Positions 17,570 to 26,607 are shown, counted from the stretch's first letter. The stretch is 32,719 nt of DNA from SZUA-287 sp036397975 (GCA_036397975.1 DASWHW010000123.1:1-32719); one strand, 5' to 3'. Numbers and translations are program-made. Notes: generated from the sequence alone by a model not told the origin.

Positions 17570-18871
17570 ATGTCACAAGCGAGTCCGAAATCCATTGTCG
17601 CTGGGAACACAAATCAGCGTGTTTCCTCGATGGTAGCCGATCTGACCGGGTCGGAGATTCTGAAGATAGCCGCGGAAATTAGAACTCTCTCCGCACGCGG
17701 AGTAGTGATCTGTAATCTCACCGTCGGAGATTTTACTCCTGCACAATTTCGAATTCCCCGTCTACTTGAAGATGAGATACAGCATGCCGTCTCTGCGGGC
17801 GAGACAAATTATCCCCCCTCCGAAGGAATGCTGTCCTTACGGCGGGCGGTCCAGGAGTTTTATGCTCGCTGGCTGAAACTGGAATATCCTATCGAGTCTA
17901 TCCTTATCACAGGAGGGTCTCGACCAGGGATCTATGCGACGTATCGTGCCGTTGTCGATCCGGGCGATGTTGTTGTCTATCCGACCCCGTCATGGAATAA
18001 CAACCACTATTGTCATCTCGTTGGCGCCGATGGGCGTCCTGTCGATTGCGGGGCAGAGACGAGATTCCTACCGACGCGAAAAAAATTAGAGAACGCAGTC
18101 CGTGGCGCTCGATTGCTTGCATTGAATTCACCACTCAATCCTACCGGAACCGCTTTCTCGCCCGAAATCCTCGAAGAGATTTGCGACCTGGTGCTCGAAG
18201 AGAATGCCAGGAGACCCGGCGAGCGGCCGCTCTATCTTCTCTACGATCAGGTATATTGGATGCTAACATTCGGAGAGACAAGACATGTCAATCCGGTAAC
18301 CATCCGACCTGAAATCGCCCCGTATACCATCTTCGTTGATGGCATCTCGAAAGCATTTGCTGCAACCGGCGTCCGTGTTGGTTGGACAATTGCGCCAACA
18401 GATATCTCAGAACGCATGGTGGGATTCCTGGGACATGTCGGCGCATGGGCTCCGCGCGCCGAACAAGTTGCGACAGCGAAACTTCTTCATTCGACCGATC
18501 TCATCAATGAATATCATGATGAAATGAAGAGTGGCATCCAGGCCAGATTGAACGCCTTGTTCACAGGCTTGAAGAGTTTACAACGGGATGGCGTACCCGT
18601 TGACGCTGTCTCGCCCATGGGAGCAATTTATCTTAGCGCGAGGTTCAGTTTTCAAGGTAAGCGAACCTCTGATGGATTAGTACTGAATTCGAGTGAGGAT
18701 GTTCGTAGATATCTTCTCGACAAAGCGAGGCTCGCGATTGTTCCCTTCCAGGCGTTTGGCACGGAGGAGGACCATGGTTGGTTCCGTCTCTCTGTCGGTG
18801 CTGTTTCTTTGGAAGAAATCGAGGAGATGCTTCCGCGTCTCAAAAATGCGTATGCCGATCTGACAACATGA
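17570..18871 (+). CDS. Pyridoxal-phosphate aminotransferase, class I/II
   Basis: The 433-residue enzyme is a fold-type I aminotransferase. Key residues are visible: Asn190 in SPLNPTGT, Asp226 and Tyr229 in LLYDQVYW, the Schiff-base Lys261 in GISKAFAATGVRVGW, and a carboxylate-binding Arg in WFRLSVG near the C-terminus. The substrate-entry segment ETNYPPSEGMLSLRRAV is typical of aspartate/aromatic-type members. Substrate specificity cannot be read from this. The protein is cytoplasmic. AGGGAG lies three bases before the ATG, which is tight. The RNA methyltransferase starts 12 bases after its stop, so the two probably share a transcript, perhaps with the secreted beta-helix gene behind. A functional link between them is not obvious. 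Confidence 0.92.
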   Translation: MSQASPKSIVAGNTNQRVSSMVADLTGSEILKIAAEIRTLSARGVVICNLTVGDFTPAQFRIPRLLEDEIQHAVSAGETNYPPSEGMLSLRRAVQEFYARWLKLEYPIESILITGGSRPGIYATYRAVVDPGDVVVYPTPSWNNNHYCHLVGADGRPVDCGAETRFLPTRKKLENAVRGARLLALNSPLNPTGTAFSPEILEEICDLVLEENARRPGERPLYLLYDQVYWMLTFGETRHVNPVTIRPEIAPYTIFVDGISKAFAATGVRVGWTIAPTDISERMVGFLGHVGAWAPRAEQVATAKLLHSTDLINEYHDEMKSGIQARLNALFTGLKSLQRDGVPVDAVSPMGAIYLSARFSFQGKRTSDGLVLNSSEDVRRYLLDKARLAIVPFQAFGTEEDHGWFRLSVGAVSLEEIEEMLPRLKNAYADLTT

Positions 18872-18883
18872 AGCGGATTCGTC

Positions 18884-20137
18884 GTGTCTCTCCAATTCCC
18901 TTACGAGGAGATTTTTGCCGATGTTGTACGTGCATCGGGTCTGTCACCGCGACAACTGCCACCCGGTGAATGTGTCTCATTGACGAATCAACGGTGCAGC
19001 ATTTGTTACGGCTCCCGTTTTTTGTATGACGATGAGCTCCCTCTGAAGAATCTCGCTCTTCAGAAGTTCTGGTCCAACCTCAATCTCGATATTTCCCTTA
19101 GCCCGTTGCAGCCGTCTCCGTATGGACGGAACTATAGGACGGTGACAAAACGAAAAGTATTTCTTGCTGGCAAAGAAGTGCGGCTCGGCCTTGTTCAATC
19201 CGGGAAGAACGACGAACGCGGTTTTGAGGTCGCGACATGTGCGATCGAACCCGAATACCACGCCAGGATCTATGACCAATTCCGTGAAGTCCTCAATCAA
19301 AAACCGTTTCAAAAGCTCGCCGCCTCGCTCCGCTATGTAATCCTGAAGGGTGACTATGCTGAATGCAGTCTCATCTTTCATGTAGGTCGTATCGATGCTG
19401 AGATCGTGAGAAGTGCGAACGCTGCCTCAAAAAATGCGACAAAGTTTTCTCCCGCGATTACCAGCGTTTGGCTTTTCCAGGGAGATGACAATGGAAGGTA
19501 CTACCTGGGAACCAGGAATCCTGAGCGGGGATATTCATTCCGTAAACTGTTTGGAAGAAGCTATATTTCTCAGGAGGTCCAAAAAAGAAAGTTTCGATTT
19601 GCACCATCTTCATTCACGCAAGTGAATCTGTCTCATGCACCAAGCCTTGTCGGTCAAGCGAAAAGCCTCCTGAAGCTCACTCCGTCTGACGTCTTTCTTG
19701 ATCTCTATTGTGGGTACGGTCTTTTTTCGCTGTTGTTTGCCGACTCTGTCAAACGTGTCACAGGGGTGGAACTCTCGCGCGAATCGATTCAGGCGGCTGT
19801 GGCAAATGCGAAGAGACTTCACATTGACAATTGCCGTTTTATAACCTCCGATATTTCAGGAGAAACCGTGGGAAGGGTCATGGTGAAAGGCGAGTCACCG
19901 ACAACGGTACTCCTTGATCCACCTCGCAATGGAACAGCGCCAGGAGTCATAGAAACAATAGCGGCCTACCAACCCAATCGCGTCGTGCATATTTTCTGTA
20001 ATATTGATATTGTGTTTTCAGAACTACAACGATGGAAACGATCACGCTTCCGGGTGATATCTGCAATTCCGGTCGATATGTTTCCGGGGACTTCCACGAT
20101 CGAAATAATTACATTACTGGAACCTTCAACCTCATGA
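18884..20137 (+). CDS. TrmA/RlmD-like RNA (uracil-5-)methyltransferase
   Basis: The 417-residue protein starts at GTG 18884. It carries the SAM-binding motif FLDLYCGYGLFSL, the family signature FTQVN (SFTQVNLSHAPSL), LLDPPRNGT, a catalytic-cysteine motif HIFCNIDI and the tail VDMFPGTSTIEIITLLE with the conserved Glu. In relatives the cysteine motif usually reads YVSCNP, so the Cys and Asn are kept but the flanks differ. Cysteines in the N-terminal third (CVSLTNQRCSICYGS) might be remnants of the RlmD-type iron-sulphur site. An N-terminal TRAM domain is not evident. It probably methylates C5 of a uracil in tRNA or rRNA; the target is unknown. Its stop overlaps the next ATG as ATGA at 20134-20137. 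Confidence 0.9.
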   Translation: MSLQFPYEEIFADVVRASGLSPRQLPPGECVSLTNQRCSICYGSRFLYDDELPLKNLALQKFWSNLNLDISLSPLQPSPYGRNYRTVTKRKVFLAGKEVRLGLVQSGKNDERGFEVATCAIEPEYHARIYDQFREVLNQKPFQKLAASLRYVILKGDYAECSLIFHVGRIDAEIVRSANAASKNATKFSPAITSVWLFQGDDNGRYYLGTRNPERGYSFRKLFGRSYISQEVQKRKFRFAPSSFTQVNLSHAPSLVGQAKSLLKLTPSDVFLDLYCGYGLFSLLFADSVKRVTGVELSRESIQAAVANAKRLHIDNCRFITSDISGETVGRVMVKGESPTTVLLDPPRNGTAPGVIETIAAYQPNRVVHIFCNIDIVFSELQRWKRSRFRVISAIPVDMFPGTSTIEIITLLEPSTS

Positions 20138-22245
20138 AACGACTATCCGTCCTCTCTCTCTTGATCTATTCATTTCTGCCGCAGGCTTTCGGAACTCCAT
20201 ACAGCACACCGAATACCGGTGTGCTGTGGACTTTGGACAGCCTTGTGTTCCACTCGTCCGGAACTCTGATCGGAAGTTTCCCGTCCTACACCCTTATTGA
20301 TGTACTAACTGTTTCTCAAAACGATCGGCTTACCATCCTGCCGGGATCCGTCATCACGGTAAGTCAGGGAAGCACTATTGGATTCACCGTTTTGGGTGGA
20401 TTGGAAGCCGAAGGAACTCCGACCGATTCGATCATTGTGAAAGGCGCTGTCGAAACACCCGGGGCTCATCGAGGGTTCCGGATTGAGGATAGCGCTGTCG
20501 ATTCCCTGACCAGGTTTGCATACTGCAGAATCCAGGACGCAGCCGAGGCGATCCATTGTCTCGACTCCAATCCCACAATCTCGTTTTGCGTGTTTACAAA
20601 TAACGGCAGCAATGGAGTTCACTGCTTCAACGCCAGCCCGATTGTTCAGAACTGCCTGTTTATCGAGAACCGACGCAGCGGCATGACGGTCAATCTCAAT
20701 TCATCACCACGTATCGAAAACAACATCTTCGCAAACAACAATTTCGAGAACACGAGTCCCCGTAACCAGATCACGGTCGGTCCGCAAGGAGTGAACAACC
20801 CAATCATCCGCGGGAATGAGATTTCGAACCAATCGTACTATCGGGCAGGGGCCATAAGTTTGGTCAACATCGAGTCTGCAGGCGCGTGCGGTGCACTGAT
20901 CGAAAATAATTATCTTCACGATAACAGTTTTGGAATATTGAGTCAGGGTCTCAACATGACTCCCCGGATTCTGAACAATCGCATTGAGGAAAACCGAATT
21001 AACCCCGACCCGCTTGTTTCCGGCAGCGGCATTACGATTCAGGTTGGCGGTCCGTCAAACGCACCAATCATTACCGGGAATATCATTCGAGAAAATTATT
21101 GGGGAATAACGTGCTACTCACCCGGCAATCCGACAAGCTCACCGTTGCCGAATATTGGCAACGTGCTCAACGCAGACACGAGCGACGATGGCTGGAATAT
21201 TTTGGAGAATAACAACAACGGGGGAGTGATTTACCAGCTTTTTAATAACGCAACCACAAACATCTTCGCCCAGAATAACTACTGGGGATCGGATGATTCG
21301 TCAGTGGTCGAGTCTTGGATAACGCATGCCGCTGATAGCTCGATTTATGGAACAGTGATCTATCACCCCTTCGGTATTCAGGGACTCGGGGGGCCGGAGT
21401 ATTTCCAGGCGATACAGCAGTCTACTGCAAGCGTCCTTTTACGTTGGTCATTCAGAAACCCCTCCAGCAGCGCTACCATCCATCTCTTGGCCGGCGGTGA
21501 TTCATTGACACTCTCAGAATCCGCTGCCCTTCCGGGAACCGACTCCACATTCACCATTCCCGCACCGTTTGGAGTACTCAAATACTACGGGCTCGCATCG
21601 TCCAACAGGTTTGGGGTCAGTGAAACCACAGTCGTTTCCTTTCGCATTAGCGATATTACACCGCCAGCACAGCCCCAAGGACTCACGATAACCGGTGGTT
21701 TCTTTCCGAGGCAGTCGGCCTACCTCACCTGGTCACCGAATACTGAGCCGGACATGATGCGGTATGATATCTTCCGGAGCCGTGCCGATACCAGCATGCG
21801 ACAGTTTCTCGCATCGGTATTTATACCTGACACTTCCTTCGCCGATTCAACGATCGAATGTGATACGCTCTATCACTTCTGGCTCACCGCTGTAGATACT
21901 TCGAACAATTCCAGCCCGGCATCTCTCCAGACCTTCGTACAACCTTGTCCCTTGAGTGTGGGGGACAACGACGCTTTCCCGGTCGAGTATCGCTTATACC
22001 AAAACTTTCCAAATCCGTTCAATCCACAAACGACAATTCGCTTTGATACTCCTCATGCATCCGACGTGCGATTGACGATCGTGAACTTGCTTGGGCAAGA
22101 GGTTGCAACAATTCTCTCTGACCGACTGCCCGCAGGCCAGCACAAGGTGCAGTGGGACGGCACGAACGCGGCAAGTGGCACTTATATGTACCGGCTTGTA
22201 GCGACTGATTATGTTGCGGTGAAGAAACTTTTGTTGCTCAGATGA
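20134..22245 (+). CDS. Secreted parallel beta-helix protein with T9SS tail
   Basis: From ATG 20134 the precursor has 703 residues and starts with a signal peptide (MKRLSVLSLLIYSFLPQAFG). An in-frame ATG at 20032 would bury that signal peptide and overlap the methyltransferase by over 100 bases, so it is rejected. About residues 75-440 are right-handed parallel beta-helix repeats rich in Asn, with turns such as NPTISFCVF, SPIVQNCLF and SPRIENNIF, closing with QNNYWGSDDSS. Then come fibronectin type III-like segments (about 445-605) and a T9SS sorting domain (YQNFPNPFNPQTTIRF, ending KKLLLLR). It is exported and probably surface-bound. The helix may bind or cleave polysaccharide, but no catalytic motif is recognisable. 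The ATGA overlap implies translational coupling to the methyltransferase. Confidence 0.9.
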   Translation: MKRLSVLSLLIYSFLPQAFGTPYSTPNTGVLWTLDSLVFHSSGTLIGSFPSYTLIDVLTVSQNDRLTILPGSVITVSQGSTIGFTVLGGLEAEGTPTDSIIVKGAVETPGAHRGFRIEDSAVDSLTRFAYCRIQDAAEAIHCLDSNPTISFCVFTNNGSNGVHCFNASPIVQNCLFIENRRSGMTVNLNSSPRIENNIFANNNFENTSPRNQITVGPQGVNNPIIRGNEISNQSYYRAGAISLVNIESAGACGALIENNYLHDNSFGILSQGLNMTPRILNNRIEENRINPDPLVSGSGITIQVGGPSNAPIITGNIIRENYWGITCYSPGNPTSSPLPNIGNVLNADTSDDGWNILENNNNGGVIYQLFNNATTNIFAQNNYWGSDDSSVVESWITHAADSSIYGTVIYHPFGIQGLGGPEYFQAIQQSTASVLLRWSFRNPSSSATIHLLAGGDSLTLSESAALPGTDSTFTIPAPFGVLKYYGLASSNRFGVSETTVVSFRISDITPPAQPQGLTITGGFFPRQSAYLTWSPNTEPDMMRYDIFRSRADTSMRQFLASVFIPDTSFADSTIECDTLYHFWLTAVDTSNNSSPASLQTFVQPCPLSVGDNDAFPVEYRLYQNFPNPFNPQTTIRFDTPHASDVRLTIVNLLGQEVATILSDRLPAGQHKVQWDGTNAASGTYMYRLVATDYVAVKKLLLLR

Positions 22246-22273
22246 ACCGATGTAGATTCTAAAGTTGAGCCAG

Positions 22274-22309
22274 CGCCCCGACACTGTCCGTCGGGGCGTT
22301 CTTGTTTTT
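22274..22309 (+). terminator. Rho-independent terminator after the beta-helix gene
   Basis: CGCCCCGAC pairs perfectly with GTCGGGGCG (nine base pairs, seven-base loop ACTGTCC), followed by TTCTTGTTTTT. It lies 28 bases after the stop and ends the aminotransferase-methyltransferase-beta-helix transcript. Confidence 0.9.
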
Positions 22310-22398
22310 GTACTCGCCTCCGCTCTCAATAGTGAGGGTCAAATCGGACTTGTCACTCTGACTTAGAGAACCAAACCAAAAAATACCTGAGAATTCTC

Positions 22399-22427
22399 TT
22401 GACGAGCCTCGTTTCATAGCGTATATT
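22399..22427 (+). promoter_or_regulatory. Near-consensus sigma-70-like promoter
   Basis: TTGACG at 22399-22404, a 17-base spacer, and TATATT at 22422-22427. It lies between the strong terminator and ATG 22461, and would start transcription near 22434 for the 22461-26607 group. Spacing and boxes are close to ideal for a general bacterial promoter. Confidence 0.7.
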
Positions 22428-22429
22428 AC

Positions 22430-22444
22430 TTGCGAGGTTCGCAA
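22430..22444. repeat. Perfect inverted repeat at the predicted transcription start
   Basis: TTGCGA and TCGCAA are exact reverse complements around GGT. The 15-base palindrome covers the expected +1 of the adjacent promoter and lies 16 bases before the start codon. It could be an operator or a small 5' hairpin in the mRNA. Confidence 0.6.
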
Positions 22445-22460
22445 CATTCCTGAGGCATTC

Positions 22461-23469
22461 ATGCCAGACAATAGACGCTCGCTCTCACACCCCCGCAAAT
22501 TGCGGATGGTTGTTCCTGCCGCAGTTAGTTTCTTGCTTCTCTCGTGGCTGCATCTGCCGGCTGTTGCCCAGGTCATTATCAGGGATACGATTCGAATAAA
22601 CCAACAGAGTCAGATCGCAAGCACCAATTCTATCCTCCAGTCATCCACAGGTGAGGCGATATGGGTTGCTCCTCGTGCTGGCGTCGTTTTGATCCGGGTG
22701 AACAATCTTTTTCAGATTCTGACTCCTATTTCTTCTTCAGCGCAGTTCCATACCATCACACCAGACACCGCGTATTCCGGCAACGTCGTGGAATGGGCGA
22801 GTGAGACCGTGTACTACGGCCCGGAGGATTTCTTTGATTGGTGTGCACATGTCCCCGTAACAGGAACCGACCACGACATCCGCGGTATAAGCCCATATGA
22901 CAGATCGTTGTTCATCACCATCGATGCAGAGGGGGATACCTTGAGTTTCAGTTATTCGGCAGTGGGATCGTATTACTGACACCAATGTCGTTGCAAGAGA
23001 TACATTGGTGGTCAAAGTAGATAGCCTTTTTGCGTTGGAACCGGATACAACTTATGAACTCGTAGGAGCGCCGGATAACCACTCCGGAACAAACGACCCT
23101 TGCAGAACAGACATCCCAACATCATTGCACTACGATAATCACTATGGTACTCAGGCGATGATTACGGCAATTGACAGTATTGCATCCAATTATAACCGTC
23201 TTCATCTTGGGATCCGACTGCGAATCAACGACATCAGTCTCGAAAGGGGAGGCCTGTTTGATACTATGAATGATTGGAGACATCACCAAGACACAACACA
23301 TTGGGAACATAGAATTGGAAAGAGCGCTGACGTCGGCTTTTCGGGAATCAACAGTCTCAACCAGTGTGTACCCCGATTGCAAATCGGCCGCTTACTAGGT
23401 TTGGTAAGACAGTTCACAACTGGGGTTCCCTTTGAACATAACGATCACGTCCATATTCGAATGAGGTAA
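22461..23469 (+). pseudogene. Secreted LAS-type (M15/M74-like) zinc-peptidase gene with a frameshift
   Basis: Two frames appear to be one gene. The first (22461-22979) has a GAGG box, an ATG, a signal segment (MVVPAAVSFLLLSWLHLPAVAQ) and a beta-rich domain. The second, annotated from about 23005, reads open from about 22945 and continues smoothly as DRITDTNVVARDTLVVKVD. One extra base near the GGG at 22964-22966 would explain the break; corrected, the product has 335 residues. The second half holds LAS-peptidase zinc motifs: EHRIGKSADVGF (His-x6-Asp) and NDHVHIRM (His-x-His), plus ISLERGGLFDTMNDW. This fold cleaves peptidoglycan peptides or similar substrates. It may be a true pseudogene, an assembly error or, less likely, recoded. 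The metal-binding half remains intact. Confidence 0.7.
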
Positions 23470-23473
23470 TTTC

Positions 23474-25948
23474 ATGAACCGGGTCTCATGGGTATGTTGC
23501 TTCATGGTATTCTCCTTCTCTTCCTTGGCTGCCCAAGACACGTTGAGAGTTCTGTACTATCCGAGTGGAAAACAGATTGCAGAGACCGTTCTCAGTTCTG
23601 TCACCCAGGATGGGATGAGTTATCGTTACGAATACGAAGTGAGGAACGCAGGAAACGCTGATCAAAGCGTCTGGATAGTACTGGTCTTAACAAACGCTCA
23701 GATCGACTCATTCAATTCACCCCCTGGATGGGACGGTTCAATAACCAGGGGCGTACAAGATGTGCTCCGCGTACAGTGGGCCGGGATCGACACGATGAAT
23801 TTCATCAGGCCCGACTCAAGCCTTCGAGGCTTTTGGATTGTTTCGCAGAGCCTCCCGTCCGTTACAACTTACTATGCCGAAGGATGGTTTGAATTGCCAA
23901 GATTGACAATCGAACCCGATTCAATTGTTGGTGATGGGGACATCTTTGATACATCTAAGTCAGGAGTAACCATAAGCCCCCGAACTCCCCCCACCCCCTT
24001 CAACGGTCTTGGTTTCCTCGACACGATCAAATCCTACATCAATCAATCCCGCACACTCAACTGGATCACGACTCAAGCCGCGGCCAACAAGTACACAGCC
24101 CTCATCGACTCGGCTCAGTCACACCTCGCGGCAACGCCAACCCGCCGCGGAGCAGCCAAAGCCAAACTCGATTCCGTGCTGCTGAACGTTTATCCCGATA
24201 GCTCGGCCGGTCTGATCACGAGCGAGGCGTATGCTCTGCTACGCTTCAACACAGAATATGTTTTGAAAAAACTGCGGGAAGAGGATTCAACGTTTGCCGC
24301 AGGAAACAAGTCCAGCTCATGGGATGCAACGGCAACGAACAACGCACGACATCTGGCAAAGTCGGAAAGTTATCTGCATGAGGTCTTTACCTCAGGCGGG
24401 GAGGTTTTCTACCGCCGGTCAGAGGATGGAGGGTCTTCGTGGGATCAAACGCATCGAATCAATACGGCTGTCGGTGATAACTCCCGTCCGTGCATTACCG
24501 TGTCGCAACACGGCACCGCGCAGATCGTTTGGCAGCGGAAGATTGCTCCCTCCACCTACGAGGTCTGGCATTCCTATAGCCAGGACAATGGTGAGAGCTG
24601 GTCAACGCCGGCAGTGCTTCCGGAAGCGGATGCGGTGGGGGTCTCGAACTATCAGACCGACGGCACAACGCCGGTCATCGCCGAAGTCAAGGAGAGCGGC
24701 CAACTAGTGGTTGTGTATTGCAGTCAGGGGGGTCTACTGCATCAACTCTCGGAAGATGATGGCGCAAGCTGGGCGGATCCGGTCTCGATCAGCGGCCAGT
24801 ACGATGACCGAGTGCGATATCCGACTCTCGCGGGGAGTGAGTCCTTTGTATCTCTCGTCTACGATTATGCAAACGATACGGAATCCCCGTGGTCGCGCAT
24901 GTACAATGGGTCTGAGTGGAGCGAAGAAGAGAGTGTTGGCAAGGGAACAGATATATCAGATGCAGAATACTCGTCCGTTGCGATTGATGGAAACGGTGAT
25001 CCCATTGCTGCATGGACAGGGGTAAGTATCAACATGACGTATGGAAAGGTCATTACCTTCCGCGCCGGATACTCGGAGAACTCGTGGAGTGATTGGTTCA
25101 CGATGTTCGGGCAAAACTTTGTTGACCGGTTGAGCCCCTCGGTGACGTATTACAATAGTGAAGAGGGATATGGTGGTGTTGCTATCGTCAATCATACATT
25201 ACAGGACCACATCAAACTGATTACACTGAGAAGTGCCGATCCTCCGTCATGGGACGTCAGCACGATCAACGAATCGGGTGCATGGGCGAACATCACACAG
25301 GAGACCTCCACCTCCGGGACGCCAATCTATTGTTGGACGGATCAGAGCGAATTTCCGTATGAGGTCGTGGTTGCCCGCCAGACCGAGGTCGGGCTGGGTT
25401 CGTCCAGTGGTCTCGCTTCGAGCAAAGGCAAAGTTGTAAAGCCGACGGAAGGTGTTGGTCAGTCTACGATCCTACGTGTCGATAGACGCGTAGGGAAGCG
25501 ACGTGCGGTTGTCCACCATCGCACGCTGCGGTCAACGCTTGCGCTGGAGTTCGAGCCGATGAAGATCGTTCTTGCGAATGGCGACACAACAGTGGTTCCT
25601 TTCAAGAACTCATCATTACGGCAGCGGGGCAAGATCAAGTACACGAATATGTGGGACTATCTTGGTTCGGGCATTGTAAACATTCCGGCGAACGCTCGAC
25701 AGCTAATAGTATCGAAACAGTTTGGACAACGCGGCGCCACCATTTGGGACAAGAAGTTTTCCCTGCACGTGCTCAATGCAAGCGGCATCTCAATCGCAGT
25801 GTTGGACACAACGTCAACATCCGGCACGGTCTCGGTGAACATAGCGCCGTACGCCGGGATGAATGTTACCTTTCGCCCGCGGCTTGTTGTGAGCGGAATT
25901 GAGTCAGCACACGTCGATGTGGGCGTGGGAGATGTGTATATCAAGTAG
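23474..25948 (+). CDS. Secreted Asp-box (sialidase-like propeller) protein
   Basis: The 824-residue protein has a signal peptide (MNRVSWVCCFMVFSFSSLAAQ). An N-terminal beta domain (about 22-170) is followed by a helical segment (about 180-268, FLDTIKSYINQSRTLNWITT and ITSEAYALLRFNTEYVL). A beta-propeller-like region starts near 295 with three Asp-boxes matching S-x-D-x-G-x-x-W: SEDGGSSW at 316, SQDNGESW at 369 and SEDDGASW at 426, spaced 53 and 57 residues. Such boxes occur in sialidases and many non-enzymatic propellers. Catalytic residues of sialidases are not recognisable, so an enzyme function is not claimed. Unlike its neighbours it ends without a T9SS sorting domain (SAHVDVGVGDVYIK). 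It begins five bases after the peptidase stop, and the small T9SS gene follows eight bases after its own stop. Confidence 0.82.
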   Translation: MNRVSWVCCFMVFSFSSLAAQDTLRVLYYPSGKQIAETVLSSVTQDGMSYRYEYEVRNAGNADQSVWIVLVLTNAQIDSFNSPPGWDGSITRGVQDVLRVQWAGIDTMNFIRPDSSLRGFWIVSQSLPSVTTYYAEGWFELPRLTIEPDSIVGDGDIFDTSKSGVTISPRTPPTPFNGLGFLDTIKSYINQSRTLNWITTQAAANKYTALIDSAQSHLAATPTRRGAAKAKLDSVLLNVYPDSSAGLITSEAYALLRFNTEYVLKKLREEDSTFAAGNKSSSWDATATNNARHLAKSESYLHEVFTSGGEVFYRRSEDGGSSWDQTHRINTAVGDNSRPCITVSQHGTAQIVWQRKIAPSTYEVWHSYSQDNGESWSTPAVLPEADAVGVSNYQTDGTTPVIAEVKESGQLVVVYCSQGGLLHQLSEDDGASWADPVSISGQYDDRVRYPTLAGSESFVSLVYDYANDTESPWSRMYNGSEWSEEESVGKGTDISDAEYSSVAIDGNGDPIAAWTGVSINMTYGKVITFRAGYSENSWSDWFTMFGQNFVDRLSPSVTYYNSEEGYGGVAIVNHTLQDHIKLITLRSADPPSWDVSTINESGAWANITQETSTSGTPIYCWTDQSEFPYEVVVARQTEVGLGSSSGLASSKGKVVKPTEGVGQSTILRVDRRVGKRRAVVHHRTLRSTLALEFEPMKIVLANGDTTVVPFKNSSLRQRGKIKYTNMWDYLGSGIVNIPANARQLIVSKQFGQRGATIWDKKFSLHVLNASGISIAVLDTTSTSGTVSVNIAPYAGMNVTFRPRLVVSGIESAHVDVGVGDVYIK

Positions 25949-25956
25949 AGGTAACG

Positions 25957-26607
25957 ATGAAACGATTACTTTCCATTTTTGTCATTATCGGTCTCTCTGC
26001 GAACTGTGCAAGCGCCCAAGCAATTCACCTTGCTGCACCCGGCACTAAAGGAAATACGATTGAGCTGACCGTACTCAACAGCTCCACAAATACATCGTTT
26101 GAAAATGTTCACATCCGTGTTGCCCGACATTCTTCAAGTCTAACCTTTGCATCTAATGAGCAGACTGTCCGGAGCATACCTCCGGAACGGAGCACAGCAG
26201 TCACATTAACCTTCGATGTTGCGCGATCAGCCCCGGTCAACGTGCAGGACACGCTGGAGTTTCTCATCACCGACAACAGCGGATTAATCTGGACGAAATC
26301 AGTGATCATACGGTACACAGGACCAACGGTCTTTGCCCTCGACCAAAACTTCCCCAACCCATTCAACCCATCGACAAAGATTCAATATCAACTCCCTGTC
26401 GAGAGCCGCGTAAGCCTGAAGATGTACGACATGCTCGGAAGGGAAGTCGCGACGTTGGTGGAAGAAGAACGTCCCGCGGGCTACCATGACGTTCAGTGGA
26501 TCGCATCGAACACCGCGAGTGGTGTGTACTTCTACCGGCTCGAAGCACAGCCGCTCAATGGCGGCAATCGTTTTCAAAGCGTGAAGAGACTGATGGTGCT
26601 GAAATAG
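25957..26607 (+). CDS. Small secreted protein with T9SS sorting domain
   Basis: The 216-residue precursor has a signal peptide (MKRLLSIFVIIGLSANCASAQ). A short beta-sandwich-like region (about 22-125) resembles an immunoglobulin-like or CARDB-type module (IELTVLNSSTNTSFENVHIR). A complete T9SS type A sorting domain (about 128-216) follows, with NFPNPFNPSTKIQYQL, GREVATLVEE and the ending KRLMVLK. AGAGGTAA lies just before the ATG. It is the last gene of the group led by the promoter at 22399. It may be a small surface protein, or a partner carrying the sorting signal for the tail-less Asp-box protein next door; the latter is speculative. No clear terminator follows in the 139 bases before the convergent dipeptidase gene. 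Confidence 0.88.
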   Translation: MKRLLSIFVIIGLSANCASAQAIHLAAPGTKGNTIELTVLNSSTNTSFENVHIRVARHSSSLTFASNEQTVRSIPPERSTAVTLTFDVARSAPVNVQDTLEFLITDNSGLIWTKSVIIRYTGPTVFALDQNFPNPFNPSTKIQYQLPVESRVSLKMYDMLGREVATLVEEERPAGYHDVQWIASNTASGVYFYRLEAQPLNGGNRFQSVKRLMVLK

